Source of the DNA: Nitratiruptor sp.
GTDB taxonomy: Bacteria; Campylobacterota; Campylobacteria; Campylobacterales; Nitratiruptoraceae
DNA length: 9,178 bases
Assembly: GCA_015494505.1 (NCBI GenBank)
Contig: WGBB01000088.1
Location: forward strand, 1-9,178
Direction: 5' to 3'
Positions 1 to 6,628 of this stretch are shown here, in pieces (positions within the stretch are counted from its first letter, which is position 1; every line of letters starts with the position of its first letter). Both the position numbers and the translations under genes were made by a program. A model generated the notes under the pieces. The model worked only from the letters and a program-made list of their open reading frames with translations, was not told where the DNA came from and did no database searches.

Positions 1-665
1 GCGATGGAACCCTCTTTAGTGATGTGGCCGATGATGAAGATGGGCAGCTTTTTAGCTTTTGCGATGCGCATCAGTTCGAAGGTTACGGCTTTTACCTGGC
101 TGACCGTGCCCGGAGCAGAGGGAATCTCTTCGGAGTAGATAGTCTGGATCGAGTCGATGACCAGGAGCTCATAGGGCTCTTTTTCCAGCTCGGCCACGAT
201 GTTTTCTAGCACGAGCTCGTTACAAAGATAGAGATTTTCGCTATTGGCATCTATACGGTTGGCGCGCAGCTTTATCTGTCCGGCGGACTCTTCAGCGCTG
301 ACATAGAGTACCTTTTTGCCGGCGCGTGCGAGATTGGCGCAGACTTTGAGAAGCAGCGTCGATTTGCCCACGCCGGGGCTACCGCCCACGAGCACCAGCG
401 AGCCCTCTACGAGTCCACCACCGAGTACCAGGTCCAGCTCGTCGATACCTGTGCTTATGCGCTCTACTTGGTCTTCTTGGACTGCAGTGATGGGTGTGAC
501 GCTAGTGGATGTGCCGCTTTTTTTGATGCGCTCCATCACCTCCAAGTCTTTGGCCTTGACTTCGATGAAGCTCTCCCAAGCACCGCAATTGGTGCATTTA
601 CCCAGCCATTTGGTGCTTTGGTATCCGCAGGCTTGGCACTCATATATCTGCTTTTTCTTGGCCAT
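1..665 (-). CDS. radA: DNA repair protein RadA (N-terminal part, cut by window edge)
   Basis: RadA is a RecA-like ATPase that drives branch migration of recombination intermediates during DNA repair. The visible 221 residues start at the ATG read leftward from 665 and run off the left edge; family members are about 450 residues, so roughly half is present. A four-cysteine zinc finger is seen near the start (C10, C13, C24, C27, with CxxCG and CxxCG spacing), then the Walker A motif GGSPGVGKST (residues 94-103), the VSAEES segment (122-127), and a Walker B strand LLVIDS (167-172). The RadA-specific KNRFG motif and Lon-like C-terminal domain lie outside the window. An AAGGA ribosome site precedes the ATG by about 6 bases. 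The gene starts two bases after the stop of the small membrane gene, so it is the last visible member of the tlpA-ftsY operon. Confidence 0.96.
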   Translation of the reverse strand, partial: MAKKKQIYECQACGYQSTKWLGKCTNCGAWESFIEVKAKDLEVMERIKKSGTSTSVTPITAVQEDQVERISTGIDELDLVLGGGLVEGSLVLVGGSPGVGKSTLLLKVCANLARAGKKVLYVSAEESAGQIKLRANRIDANSENLYLCNELVLENIVAELEKEPYELLVIDSIQTIYSEEIPSAPGTVSQVKAVTFELMRIAKAKKLPIFIIGHITKEGSI

Positions 666-667
666 TC

Positions 668-898
668 CTATCCTTGGAGCATCTCGATGATGCTTTTGTT
701 TAGGACTATGCCGAGGATATAGCGCCACACCACGATGGTGCCCACCATCAGCACCATATACAAAAGTACTAAAAACTTATGCTGGCCAAAGTCGAAATTT
801 TCGTAGCGAAAGCGCATCGCCAAAAATCCCACGTAAAAAAAGATAATAATAAAAACGCCTATCCAAAAGATGAGCTCCGGGCTATTCGAATATCGCAT
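668..898 (-). CDS. small two-helix inner-membrane protein of unknown function
   Basis: I do not recognise this 76-residue protein. It has two long hydrophobic stretches (about residues 9-28 and 43-68) separated by a short polar, charged loop (RFRYENFDFGQHK), as in a helical hairpin in the inner membrane. The start is uncertain. The ATG at 898 gives a 17-bp overlap with the end of ftsY and has a weak GGA about 12 bases upstream. An in-frame ATG at 916 would add six residues but has no visible ribosome site. The gene is wedged between ftsY and radA with a 2-base gap to radA, and that operon position is the main support for it being real. No catalytic motif is visible and I assign no function. 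Confidence 0.75.
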   Translation of the reverse strand: MRYSNSPELIFWIGVFIIIFFYVGFLAMRFRYENFDFGQHKFLVLLYMVLMVGTIVVWRYILGIVLNKSIIEMLQG

Positions 899-1745
899 CG
901 AGTATCGTATCCACATATTCGTTGGGATCGAAGGGCACGAGGTCCTCCATCTTCTCGCCCGTGCCTACATAGAGTATCGGCAGTCCCAGTTCGTGGGAGA
1001 TGCTTAGCAGCGCTCCCCCTTTGGCGGTGCCGTCAAGCTTGGTGACGATGATGCCGTCGACGCCTACTATTTCATTGAAAGCTTTGGCTTGATTGATGGC
1101 GCTGTTGCCCTGTGTGCCGTCGATGACCAGGAGTTTTCGGTGCGGTGCACCCTCCATTGCTTTGTTGCAGACGCGCACGATCTTTTTGAGCTCTTCGGCG
1201 AGATTGCTCTGGGTGTGCAGCCGCCCGGCGGTATCGATGAGGACCACATCGATATCTTTGGCTTTGGCCTTTTGGATGGTGTCGTAGGCTACGGCGCTAG
1301 GGTCGTGCCCCTGCTTTGTAGCAACGATGGGGACATCGAGTTTTTGCGCCCAGCGTGTGAGCTGCTCGATAGCTGCGGCGCGAAAGGTGTCGCCGGCTCC
1401 CAGTATCACGCTCTTGCCCTCTTGTTTGTAACGGTAGGCGAGTTTGGCGATGGTAGTGGTCTTGCCGGCACCGTTGACGCCGATGATGAGCTCCACGAAA
1501 GGCTTGACGTCTGGCAGTTGGAGTGAAACGGGGCGAAAGAGAAAGAGCAGTTCGTTTTTGAGTGCGACGCGATTGACCTTCGATGGCAAGGATGCCACGA
1601 TCTTTTCGACCAGGTCATACTCTACGTCCGCTTCGATGAGTATCTCTTCTATCTCTTCGGGGGTGGCGTATTTTTTCTTTTTTTCTACGTTCTCTTCGAT
1701 ATTGTCGACGGTTTTTTTGAGCGCTCGTTTGATAAATCCGAACAT
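882..1745 (-). CDS. ftsY: signal recognition particle receptor GTPase FtsY
   Basis: FtsY is the membrane-associated SRP receptor. It pairs with Ffh, and joint GTP hydrolysis releases nascent membrane proteins to the translocon. The 287-residue protein has the helical N domain (about 1-80) and the G domain: GVNGAGKTT (89-97), DTFRAAA (119-125, insertion box), DTAGR (171-175), TKLD (235-238) and the closing GTGEKMEDLVPFD segment (261-273). The first helix (MFGFIKRALKKT) is amphipathic and basic and probably gives membrane contact. The long acidic domain of E. coli FtsY is missing, as expected for a short-form FtsY. The ATG directly follows the TAG of the upstream lipoprotein gene with no gap, and an AGGAG ribosome site lies within that gene's end. 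Confidence 0.98.
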   Translation of the reverse strand: MFGFIKRALKKTVDNIEENVEKKKKYATPEEIEEILIEADVEYDLVEKIVASLPSKVNRVALKNELLFLFRPVSLQLPDVKPFVELIIGVNGAGKTTTIAKLAYRYKQEGKSVILGAGDTFRAAAIEQLTRWAQKLDVPIVATKQGHDPSAVAYDTIQKAKAKDIDVVLIDTAGRLHTQSNLAEELKKIVRVCNKAMEGAPHRKLLVIDGTQGNSAINQAKAFNEIVGVDGIIVTKLDGTAKGGALLSISHELGLPILYVGTGEKMEDLVPFDPNEYVDTILDAIFE

Positions 1746-2321
1746 CTACTCTCCTAAGGCGTTTTTGATATCGCTCTCTATCATCTCGTAAGGCGCGGCT
1801 CCGAGATAGTGGATATAGTATTTGCCGTCCACATACATTACCACAAGCGGTATCGGCATATTACGGGTACTGATATGCAGCTGCGCATAGATATTTTTGG
1901 CAAGCTTGTTATTTTCGTCATAATTTGTGGAGACGAAAAACTCCACACCCTCGAGAGTGAGAAACTTCTCTATATCGTCGGGTTTGTCTAGGAGTATACC
2001 GAAAATCTGCACATTATCTTTATATTTTGCTTTCACTTTTGTTAGCTCCGGTGCTTCGGCCTTGCACGAAGGGCACCAGGTGGTGAAGAAAAAGAGCATC
2101 GTTATCTTCTTGCTCACATTCGTTTCCAAGCTCTTGTCCTCGATATGCAGGCGCACCTCTTTACCGTCGATATTTTTTAATATGAAATCTTTTTGCACAG
2201 GTTTGGCGGCCTCTATCGGTTTGGCCGGAGTGGAGCGGTTGGTTTCACCCTTTTTGGTCTCTTTTTTCTCACATCCTGTTATAATAAGCGCAAACGCCAA
2301 CAAAAGTGCCAATCTTTTCAA
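1746..2321 (-). CDS. TlpA/ResA-like thioredoxin-fold lipoprotein (TTG start)
   Basis: This is a predicted envelope-anchored thiol:disulfide oxidoreductase of the TlpA/ResA type, 191 residues long. A short basic start (LKR) and hydrophobic helix lead to the lipobox ITGC, with the lipidated cysteine at residue 17. A polar, lysine- and proline-rich linker (18-42) follows, then a thioredoxin fold with the redox motif WCPSC (82-86) in the context FFTTWCPSCKAEAPEL. The NMPIPLVV stretch fits the cis-proline loop facing the active site. No ATG is in frame at a sensible place. TTG at 2321 is chosen because AAAGGAA sits just upstream and the signal peptide begins exactly there. It is the first gene of the operon with ftsY and radA. 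Its substrate cannot be told; cytochrome c maturation or general periplasmic disulfide reduction are typical roles for the family. Confidence 0.9.
   Translation of the reverse strand: MKRLALLLAFALIITGCEKKETKKGETNRSTPAKPIEAAKPVQKDFILKNIDGKEVRLHIEDKSLETNVSKKITMLFFFTTWCPSCKAEAPELTKVKAKYKDNVQIFGILLDKPDDIEKFLTLEGVEFFVSTNYDENNKLAKNIYAQLHISTRNMPIPLVVMYVDGKYYIHYLGAAPYEMIESDIKNALGE
2280..2285 (+). promoter_or_regulatory. putative -10 box for the cyclo-ligase/rny operon
   Basis: A perfect TATAAT preceded by TGT (extended -10) reads on the plus strand. It lies inside the signal-peptide codons of the divergent lipoprotein gene. Transcription would begin near 2292 and give a leader of about 75 bases before the TTG at 2368. 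No good -35 box is seen, which is usual for Campylobacterota sigma-70 promoters. Prediction only. Confidence 0.45.
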
Positions 2322-2325
2322 AGCG

Positions 2326-2332
2326 TTCCTTT
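2326..2332 (-). promoter_or_regulatory. ribosome binding site deciding the TTG start of the lipoprotein
   Basis: AAAGGAA on the minus strand lies 4 bases upstream of the TTG at 2321. No in-frame ATG is available near the signal peptide, so this site fixes the start. Confidence 0.7.
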
Positions 2333-2343
2333 TTTTTCTTTCG

Positions 2344-2349
2344 ATTATA
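2344..2349 (-). promoter_or_regulatory. putative -10 box for the tlpA-like/ftsY/radA operon
   Basis: On the minus strand a perfect TATAAT lies here, about 22 bases upstream of the TTG start at 2321. Transcription would start near 2337, leaving a short leader that holds the AAAGGAA ribosome site. It falls in the 46-base gap between two divergent genes, where a promoter is needed. No -35 box is evident. Confidence 0.6.
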
Positions 2350-2353
2350 TGCA

Positions 2354-2360
2354 AAGAAGG
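2354..2360 (+). promoter_or_regulatory. ribosome binding site deciding the TTG start of the cyclo-ligase
   Basis: AAGAAGG lies 7 bases upstream of the in-frame TTG at 2368. The first in-frame methionine downstream is about 70 residues into the enzyme, well past the conserved N-terminal RKLCLERL segment, so TTG is the only sensible start. Confidence 0.7.
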
Positions 2361-2367
2361 CTTAAAA

Positions 2368-2994
2368 TTGGGTTGTGACAAAAAACGTTTTCGCAAACTC
2401 TGTTTAGAGCGGCTCCAAAAAGCCAACGCCTTGCAGGGTAAGAAGGTGGCGCAAACCCTGGAGCGCATATTAGAGCTTACGGCGGCTCGTCGTGTGCTGC
2501 TCTTCGTCCCCTTGGGGCACGAGCCAGATATTAGACCACTATTTAGAAAGCGCCATAGATTTGAGATATTTGTGCCCTTTATGCAAGGACAAAGCTTTAA
2601 GATGGTAAAATTGAGGCTGCCTTTAGAGACGAAAAAATTCAATATCAAAGAGCCTAAAAACTCTTTTTACGAAGCAAAAATCGATATAGCTGTGGTTCCC
2701 GTCCTCGGGGTAGACGGGGACTTTCGTAGAGTCGGATTCGGAAAAGGGATGTACGATAGATTCTTTGCTGCTCTATCGTATCGTCCCTTCGTGATATTCG
2801 TCCAAAATCGAGAATGTTTAACCTCACACGTCATCACCGATAGCTACGACGTTCGAGGCGATATGCTCATTACCCCGCGAAAAATCGTTATAAGAGGGGA
2901 TAGTTATGTGGGTAGAGTTATTGGTAGGAAGCTCTGCCGCGATAATAAGCGGTGCTGCCGGATATATCGCGGCCAAAAGATTCGAAAAAGATAA
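2368..2994 (+). CDS. 5-formyltetrahydrofolate cyclo-ligase
   Basis: This enzyme (MTHFS) converts 5-formyltetrahydrofolate to 5,10-methenyltetrahydrofolate using ATP and so returns a storage folate to the one-carbon pool. The 208-residue protein has the basic N-terminal helix (FRKLCLERLQK, 8-18), the FVPLGHEPDIRPL segment (46-58), and the family signature VVPVLGVDGDFRRVGFGKGM (109-128) followed by YDRFF, in which the glycine-rich GFGKGMYD loop binds nucleotide. A typical end would fall near DMLITPRK (165-172). Here the frame runs on for about 36 residues with a strongly basic, cysteine-containing tail. The last 29 residues are encoded inside the start of rny (89-bp overlap). It starts at TTG behind AAGAAGG. 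Function is secure from the signature; whether the tail is functional is not known. Confidence 0.9.
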   Translation: MGCDKKRFRKLCLERLQKANALQGKKVAQTLERILELTAARRVLLFVPLGHEPDIRPLFRKRHRFEIFVPFMQGQSFKMVKLRLPLETKKFNIKEPKNSFYEAKIDIAVVPVLGVDGDFRRVGFGKGMYDRFFAALSYRPFVIFVQNRECLTSHVITDSYDVRGDMLITPRKIVIRGDSYVGRVIGRKLCRDNKRCCRIYRGQKIRKR

Positions 2995-4474
2995 ATTTAA
3001 AATCTATGAAGAACAGGCTAAAGCCAAAGCCAAAGCGATCGAGCACGAAGCGCAGATAGTCCTCAAAAACGCCCAAGTCAAAGCGCAAGAGGCAGAAATA
3101 GCAGCGCGCAAAGAGTACGAGCAAAAGCTTGAAGAGCTCAAACGCGAATATGAAGAACGCTTCAACGAGCTGATGGAGAAAGAGGCATCGCTCAAGCAGA
3201 TGTTCAAAGATGAGCTCAAGCACATTACGCTCGAAAAGCAAGAGCTCAAAGCCGAGCGAGAGGAGATAAACAAGCTGCGCGATGAGTATGAAAAGCTCAA
3301 AGCGGAGTATCAAGAAAAGTATAACGAAGTGCTCGAAGCGCTCCAGGCGCAAGCGGGATTTACCACCGAAGAGGCGAAGCAGCTTATCTTGCAAAAAGTA
3401 GAGGAAGAGTCCCGTGCCGAGATAGCCAATATCGTGCGCAAATATGAGGAAGAAGCCAAGCGCGAAGCGAAACGCCGCGCTAACTACATCATCGCGCAGG
3501 CTACCACGCGCTATGCGGGAGAGTTCGCGGCCGAACGCCTCATAAATACCGTGAGTATCCCTAGCGACGATATCAAGGGTCGCATCATCGGTAAAGAGGG
3601 ACGCAACATCAAAACCCTCGAGATGCTTCTGGGCGTAGATATCATCATCGACGATACGCCAAACGCTATCATCCTTAGCTCCTTCAATCTCTATCGCCGC
3701 GCCATCGCGACGCGCGTGATCGAACTTTTAGTCGAAGATGGGCGCATCCAGCCCGCTCGCATCGAGGAGATCTATGAAAAGGTCAAAGAGGAGTTCGATC
3801 AGCAGCTTCTCGAAGAGGGCGAAAACATCGTGATGGAGCTGGGGATCGGCCAGATCCATCCGGAGCTCGTCAAGCTCATCGGCCGCCTCAAATTTCGCGC
3901 CAGCTACGGCCAAAACGCGCTGGGACACTCGCTGGAAGTAGCGCACTTAGCGGGCATTATGGCAGCCGAGATGGGTGGCGACGAGGTGCTGGCCAAACGT
4001 GCCGGGCTCTTGCACGACATCGGTAAGGCTTTGACGCACGAATATAGCGGCAGTCACGTGGATTTGGGAGCCGATGTGTGCCGCCGCTACAAAGAGCCCG
4101 ATGTGGTCATCAACGCCATCTATGCACACCACGGCCACGAAGAGCCCAAATCCATCGAAGCGGCTGCGGTATGCGCGGCAGATACTCTCAGTGCCGCACG
4201 TCCAGGCGCGCGCCGCGAAGTCCTCGAGGCCTTCCTCAAGCGCGTGCAGTCCATCGAAGAGATCGCTCTTTCAAAACCCGGCGTCAAGAAAGCCTACGCC
4301 ATCAATGCAGGCCGTGAAGTGCGCGTGATAGTCAATGCAGAGCTCATTAGCGACAACGAAGCGGTGCTTTTGGCCAAAGAGATAGCCAAAGAGATAGAAA
4401 GCGGCGTGCAGTATCCAGGAGAGATCAAAGTCAACGTCATTCGCGAGCAGCGAGCGATAGAGTTCGCTCGCTAG
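2906..4474 (+). CDS. rny: ribonuclease Y
   Basis: RNase Y is a membrane-anchored endoribonuclease that starts mRNA decay, common in Firmicutes and also present in Campylobacterota. The 522-residue protein shows the standard order: an N-terminal membrane helix (about 2-22), a long charged coiled coil rich in K, E and A (about 25-190), a KH RNA-binding domain with the GxxG loop IIGKEGRN (227-234), and an HD phosphohydrolase domain (about 338-430). The HD domain has H341, the H370-D371 pair, the AHHGHEE segment (407-413) and D426 as likely metal ligands. The length matches the family. The ATG at 2906 is supported by AGAGGGGA 5 bases upstream and by the membrane helix starting at once. It overlaps the cyclo-ligase end by 89 bp and shares the 4 bases CTAG with the convergent transporter gene. 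Confidence 0.97.
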   Translation: MWVELLVGSSAAIISGAAGYIAAKRFEKDKFKIYEEQAKAKAKAIEHEAQIVLKNAQVKAQEAEIAARKEYEQKLEELKREYEERFNELMEKEASLKQMFKDELKHITLEKQELKAEREEINKLRDEYEKLKAEYQEKYNEVLEALQAQAGFTTEEAKQLILQKVEEESRAEIANIVRKYEEEAKREAKRRANYIIAQATTRYAGEFAAERLINTVSIPSDDIKGRIIGKEGRNIKTLEMLLGVDIIIDDTPNAIILSSFNLYRRAIATRVIELLVEDGRIQPARIEEIYEKVKEEFDQQLLEEGENIVMELGIGQIHPELVKLIGRLKFRASYGQNALGHSLEVAHLAGIMAAEMGGDEVLAKRAGLLHDIGKALTHEYSGSHVDLGADVCRRYKEPDVVINAIYAHHGHEEPKSIEAAAVCAADTLSAARPGARREVLEAFLKRVQSIEEIALSKPGVKKAYAINAGREVRVIVNAELISDNEAVLLAKEIAKEIESGVQYPGEIKVNVIREQRAIEFAR

Positions 4475-5349
4475 TCGTTGTGGGGCGAGTCGTCGTAGGG
4501 ATCGAGGTGGATGGTGATATGCCAGTTGGAAGAGGGATCGAGTTTTTTGATCTCCTCTTCGATGGTGTCGGAGACTCTGTGGGCATCCATCAGTGAGATT
4601 TCCGGCGTAAAAACTACGTGTACGTCCACGAAGTTCGTATCACCGCTGCGGCGGGTTTTGAGGTAGTGAAAGCCGGTGACTTCGGGTTGAGCGGTGATGA
4701 CCTTTTTGATTCCCTCCACGATCTCTTCATCGAGAGCCACATCCAGCAGCATCAGTGTGCCCTCTTTGATCAGCTCGTATGCTTCCTTGATGATATAGAC
4801 GGCTATAGCGATACCGAAAACCCCGTCGATCCAGTCCCATCCCGTGAAGTAGACCACAGCCAGCGATGCCAAAACGGCGGAGTTAGAAAAGAGGTCCGTT
4901 TTGTAGTGCAGGGCGTCGGATTTGACCACCATATTGTTTGTCTTTTTGGCTACGTAATTCAGATAGAGCACGAGAGCGCCCGTGAGGATGATGGAGATTA
5001 CCATCACGCCGATGGAGCTGCCTAGATACTCGATCTGACGCTTTTCGATGATATTCATTAGGCCCTTATAGAAGATAAAGAGCCCCGAGATTGTGATCAC
5101 CGTACCCTCTATCACCGCCGCTAAAGCTTCGATCTTACCCAAGCCGTAGTTGAATTTTTCGGTGGGAGCTTTTTCTGCTTTTGAGATAGCGAAGTAGTTA
5201 AACATCGAGACGGCGATATCAAGGATAGAGTCTATCGCACTTGCGAGCACGGCTGCCGATCCGCTAAGAATTCCCACCACCAGCTTTATGATCACAAGCA
5301 CCGTAGCGACGAGGCTAGCTACGACGGTAGCACTCTTTTGCAGACTCAT
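4471..5349 (-). CDS. cation diffusion facilitator metal exporter, FieF/YiiP-like
   Basis: This is a predicted inner-membrane divalent-metal/proton antiporter that exports cations such as zinc, iron or cadmium. The 292-residue protein has six hydrophobic helices (about 8-29, 32-55, 73-95, 109-131, 152-169, 171-187) and a cytoplasmic metal-binding domain after about residue 200. The transport site matches E. coli YiiP: D40 and D44 in helix 2 (DxxxD) and H148 and D152 at helix 5 (HxxxD). The cytoplasmic ligands also appear to be present: H228, H244, H257, H281 and D283. The ATG at 5349 has AAGGA about 7 bases upstream. An upstream ATG at 5442 would only read through the end of the preceding gene. 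It overlaps the nucleosidase stop as ATGA, so translation is probably coupled. Exact metal preference cannot be read from the sequence. Confidence 0.93.
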   Translation of the reverse strand: MSLQKSATVVASLVATVLVIIKLVVGILSGSAAVLASAIDSILDIAVSMFNYFAISKAEKAPTEKFNYGLGKIEALAAVIEGTVITISGLFIFYKGLMNIIEKRQIEYLGSSIGVMVISIILTGALVLYLNYVAKKTNNMVVKSDALHYKTDLFSNSAVLASLAVVYFTGWDWIDGVFGIAIAVYIIKEAYELIKEGTLMLLDVALDEEIVEGIKKVITAQPEVTGFHYLKTRRSGDTNFVDVHVVFTPEISLMDAHRVSDTIEEEIKKLDPSSNWHITIHLDPYDDSPHND

Positions 5350-5897
5350 TGCTTTCCTTTGGAAAATTTTGCGGATTGTAGCGAAATCTCCCTTAAAATC
5401 GTATCGATATGGCGCTCTATGAGATGGCTGTTTTGTGCGCACGCATCGGGCGAGAAGGTATCGCTGACGATTTTATAGACTATACATGGGAGTTTGAAAC
5501 GATTCGCCACGGCGATGACGGCGCTTGCCTCCATATCGGCCAGTGTGCCTAGCTTTTTAGTAGCGGGCTTTGGGAGTGTGGTGCAGGCGGCATTTGGCAG
5601 GTGCTCCGATTTTGGAAGATGATAGACCTTGTGGCTGCAAGCATCTATCACTTTGGAGATGTTGTAGAGCTTGCCGATTTCATTTCCGGCTGCGTAGCCG
5701 ATATTGCACAGAGGCTCTTCTTTTTGCCCCAGCGCATAGCCGCAAACCGCCGCTGCCATGACGGTCCCGATGCCTGTGACGAGGAGTCTATGCTCGTTGT
5801 TCGCAAAGAGCGAGTAGGGAGCACTAGCAGCTCTTTGCATCTTCAGCGCTTCGATGATGGGCGCTGCTTCCGTTTTCGTAGCACATACTATAAGCAT
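5346..5897 (-). CDS. MTA/SAH nucleosidase-family (nucleoside phosphorylase superfamily) protein
   Basis: This is a likely purine-nucleoside hydrolase of the PNP/UDP superfamily. Such enzymes cleave methylthioadenosine, S-adenosylhomocysteine or futalosine-type substrates, recycling adenine or feeding menaquinone synthesis. At 183 residues it is shorter than the usual 220-240. Features seen are the N-terminal acid E10 (ATKTEAAPI), the glycine motif TGIGTVMAAA (41-50), the NIGYAAGN phosphate/ribose-side loop (65-72), the signature ADMEASAV (120-127) with E123, and the base-contacting VSD (144-146) with D146. These line up with E12, E174 and D197 of E. coli MTA/SAH nucleosidase, so catalysis is plausible. 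The shortening falls mostly between the AAGN and MEAS motifs, where substrate-binding segments normally sit, so the substrate is open. It is first in a two-gene unit with the metal exporter. AAAGG precedes the ATG. Confidence 0.82.
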   Translation of the reverse strand: MLIVCATKTEAAPIIEALKMQRAASAPYSLFANNEHRLLVTGIGTVMAAAVCGYALGQKEEPLCNIGYAAGNEIGKLYNISKVIDACSHKVYHLPKSEHLPNAACTTLPKPATKKLGTLADMEASAVIAVANRFKLPCIVYKIVSDTFSPDACAQNSHLIERHIDTILREISLQSAKFSKGKQ

Positions 5898-5910
5898 TTA
5901 CGACCTTTGC

Positions 5911-5920
5911 TACAATTATG
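5911..5920. promoter_or_regulatory. overlapping divergent -10 boxes between nucleosidase and oxygenase genes
   Basis: In the 65-base gap, TACAAT (5911-5916) reads on the plus strand toward the oxygenase, and CATAAT (5915-5920) reads on the minus strand toward the nucleosidase. The two hexamers share two bases, so the promoters would compete for polymerase. The plus transcript would start near 5923, which argues against any oxygenase start at 5918. No -35 boxes are clear. Confidence 0.45.
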
Positions 5921-5953
5921 ATGCGAGATGTTGGAGCTATTGTATCACTTCTT

Positions 5954-5960
5954 GGAGGAG
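5954..5960 (+). promoter_or_regulatory. strong ribosome binding site deciding the oxygenase start
   Basis: GGAGGAG lies 2-4 bases before the ATG at 5963 and is the best Shine-Dalgarno match in the window. It selects 5963 over the in-frame ATG codons at 5918 and 5921. Confidence 0.75.
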
Positions 5961-5962
5961 AA

Positions 5963-6628
5963 ATGGTACCTATTAGCGAAAGCATCTTGGCGGATGAAAA
6001 GATTTTGAGACTCGATTTCGATAAAACCCTGATGCCTTCAGGCTATAGCGAACTGCCGTTTCTCTATGAGCCGGGTGCGGCGGATGTGAAGCTATGCCAA
6101 GCCATCATCGACTCCATCGACCGCGCCGAAGCATGTGAGGCTAGGATACAAAGCGGTTTCGATCAAAATGTACGTCATACCACGCTCCATCACCTTACGC
6201 CTCGAGCCAAAGAGCTCTACCTGGAAGTTTTAAGAGCTATGCTACCCAAAATCGAGCGCTTTTTTAGTGTCACGCTCACCTTTGCCACCGAGCCGCAGTT
6301 TTTGGAGTATGGCGTCGGCGGACACTATGCTTGTCACGCAGACAACGGTAGTTTACAAAAACGAGGAGAGGAGATTGTCGGCTTTCGCATCACCAAGCCC
6401 AGGCGTAAAGTCACTACACTACTTTTTTTGAATAGTTACGGGGAAGATTTTTTAGGTGGAGAGCTGGAGTTTTGCTATCTGCATCATAAGGAAGGGAGAA
6501 GTGTTCGCTTGCAGCCGCGCCGGGGCGATTTTTTAGCATTTCCTAGCCACGCACTCTTTATGCATCGCGTCCATCCAGTGACTCGCGGTGTGCGCTACAC
6601 CATAGCCCAATGGCACGATATTATTTAA
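5963..6628 (+). CDS. 2-oxoglutarate/Fe(II)-dependent oxygenase, prolyl-4-hydroxylase-like
   Basis: This is a predicted non-haem iron dioxygenase of the P4Hc/PKHD type, 221 residues. The jelly-roll core is seen in the second half. The HxD iron motif is H125-A-D127 (in HYACHAD), then a strand TTLLFLNSYG (151-160), the GGELEF turn (165-170), the PRRGDFLAFPS segment (185-195), the distal iron histidine H201 in HRVHPVTRGVRY, and R211 as the likely 2-oxoglutarate anchor. All iron and co-substrate residues are present, so it should be active. The first 100 residues show no recognised domain. It faces the nucleosidase across a shared promoter gap and converges on the sigma-4-like gene with an 8-bp overlap. 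The substrate is unknown: a protein residue (proline) or a small molecule are both possible. Confidence 0.88.
   Translation: MVPISESILADEKILRLDFDKTLMPSGYSELPFLYEPGAADVKLCQAIIDSIDRAEACEARIQSGFDQNVRHTTLHHLTPRAKELYLEVLRAMLPKIERFFSVTLTFATEPQFLEYGVGGHYACHADNGSLQKRGEEIVGFRITKPRRKVTTLLFLNSYGEDFLGGELEFCYLHHKEGRSVRLQPRRGDFLAFPSHALFMHRVHPVTRGVRYTIAQWHDII

Noticed and set aside
1927..2367. Upstream extension of the cyclo-ligase frame
   Set aside because: This part lies antisense to the lipoprotein gene and has no cyclo-ligase similarity; the enzyme begins at the TTG behind AAGAAGG.
2322..2648. N-terminal extension of the lipoprotein frame to an ATG at 2648
   Set aside because: It would read antisense through the conserved part of the cyclo-ligase and bury the signal peptide and lipobox inside the protein; TTG at 2321 with a ribosome site explains the gene better.
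2918..3394. 158-codon antisense frame within rny, leucine/phenylalanine-rich
   Set aside because: It is the reverse complement of the lysine/glutamate-rich coiled coil of RNase Y, which automatically yields such a frame.
5350..5442. Longer N-terminus for the metal exporter
   Set aside because: The extra residues are the out-of-frame shadow of the nucleosidase end, and the family begins just before the first membrane helix.
5918..5962. Oxygenase start at the earlier ATG codons (5918 or 5921)
   Set aside because: These lie at or upstream of the expected transcript start and have no ribosome site, whereas 5963 has GGAGGAG directly before it.
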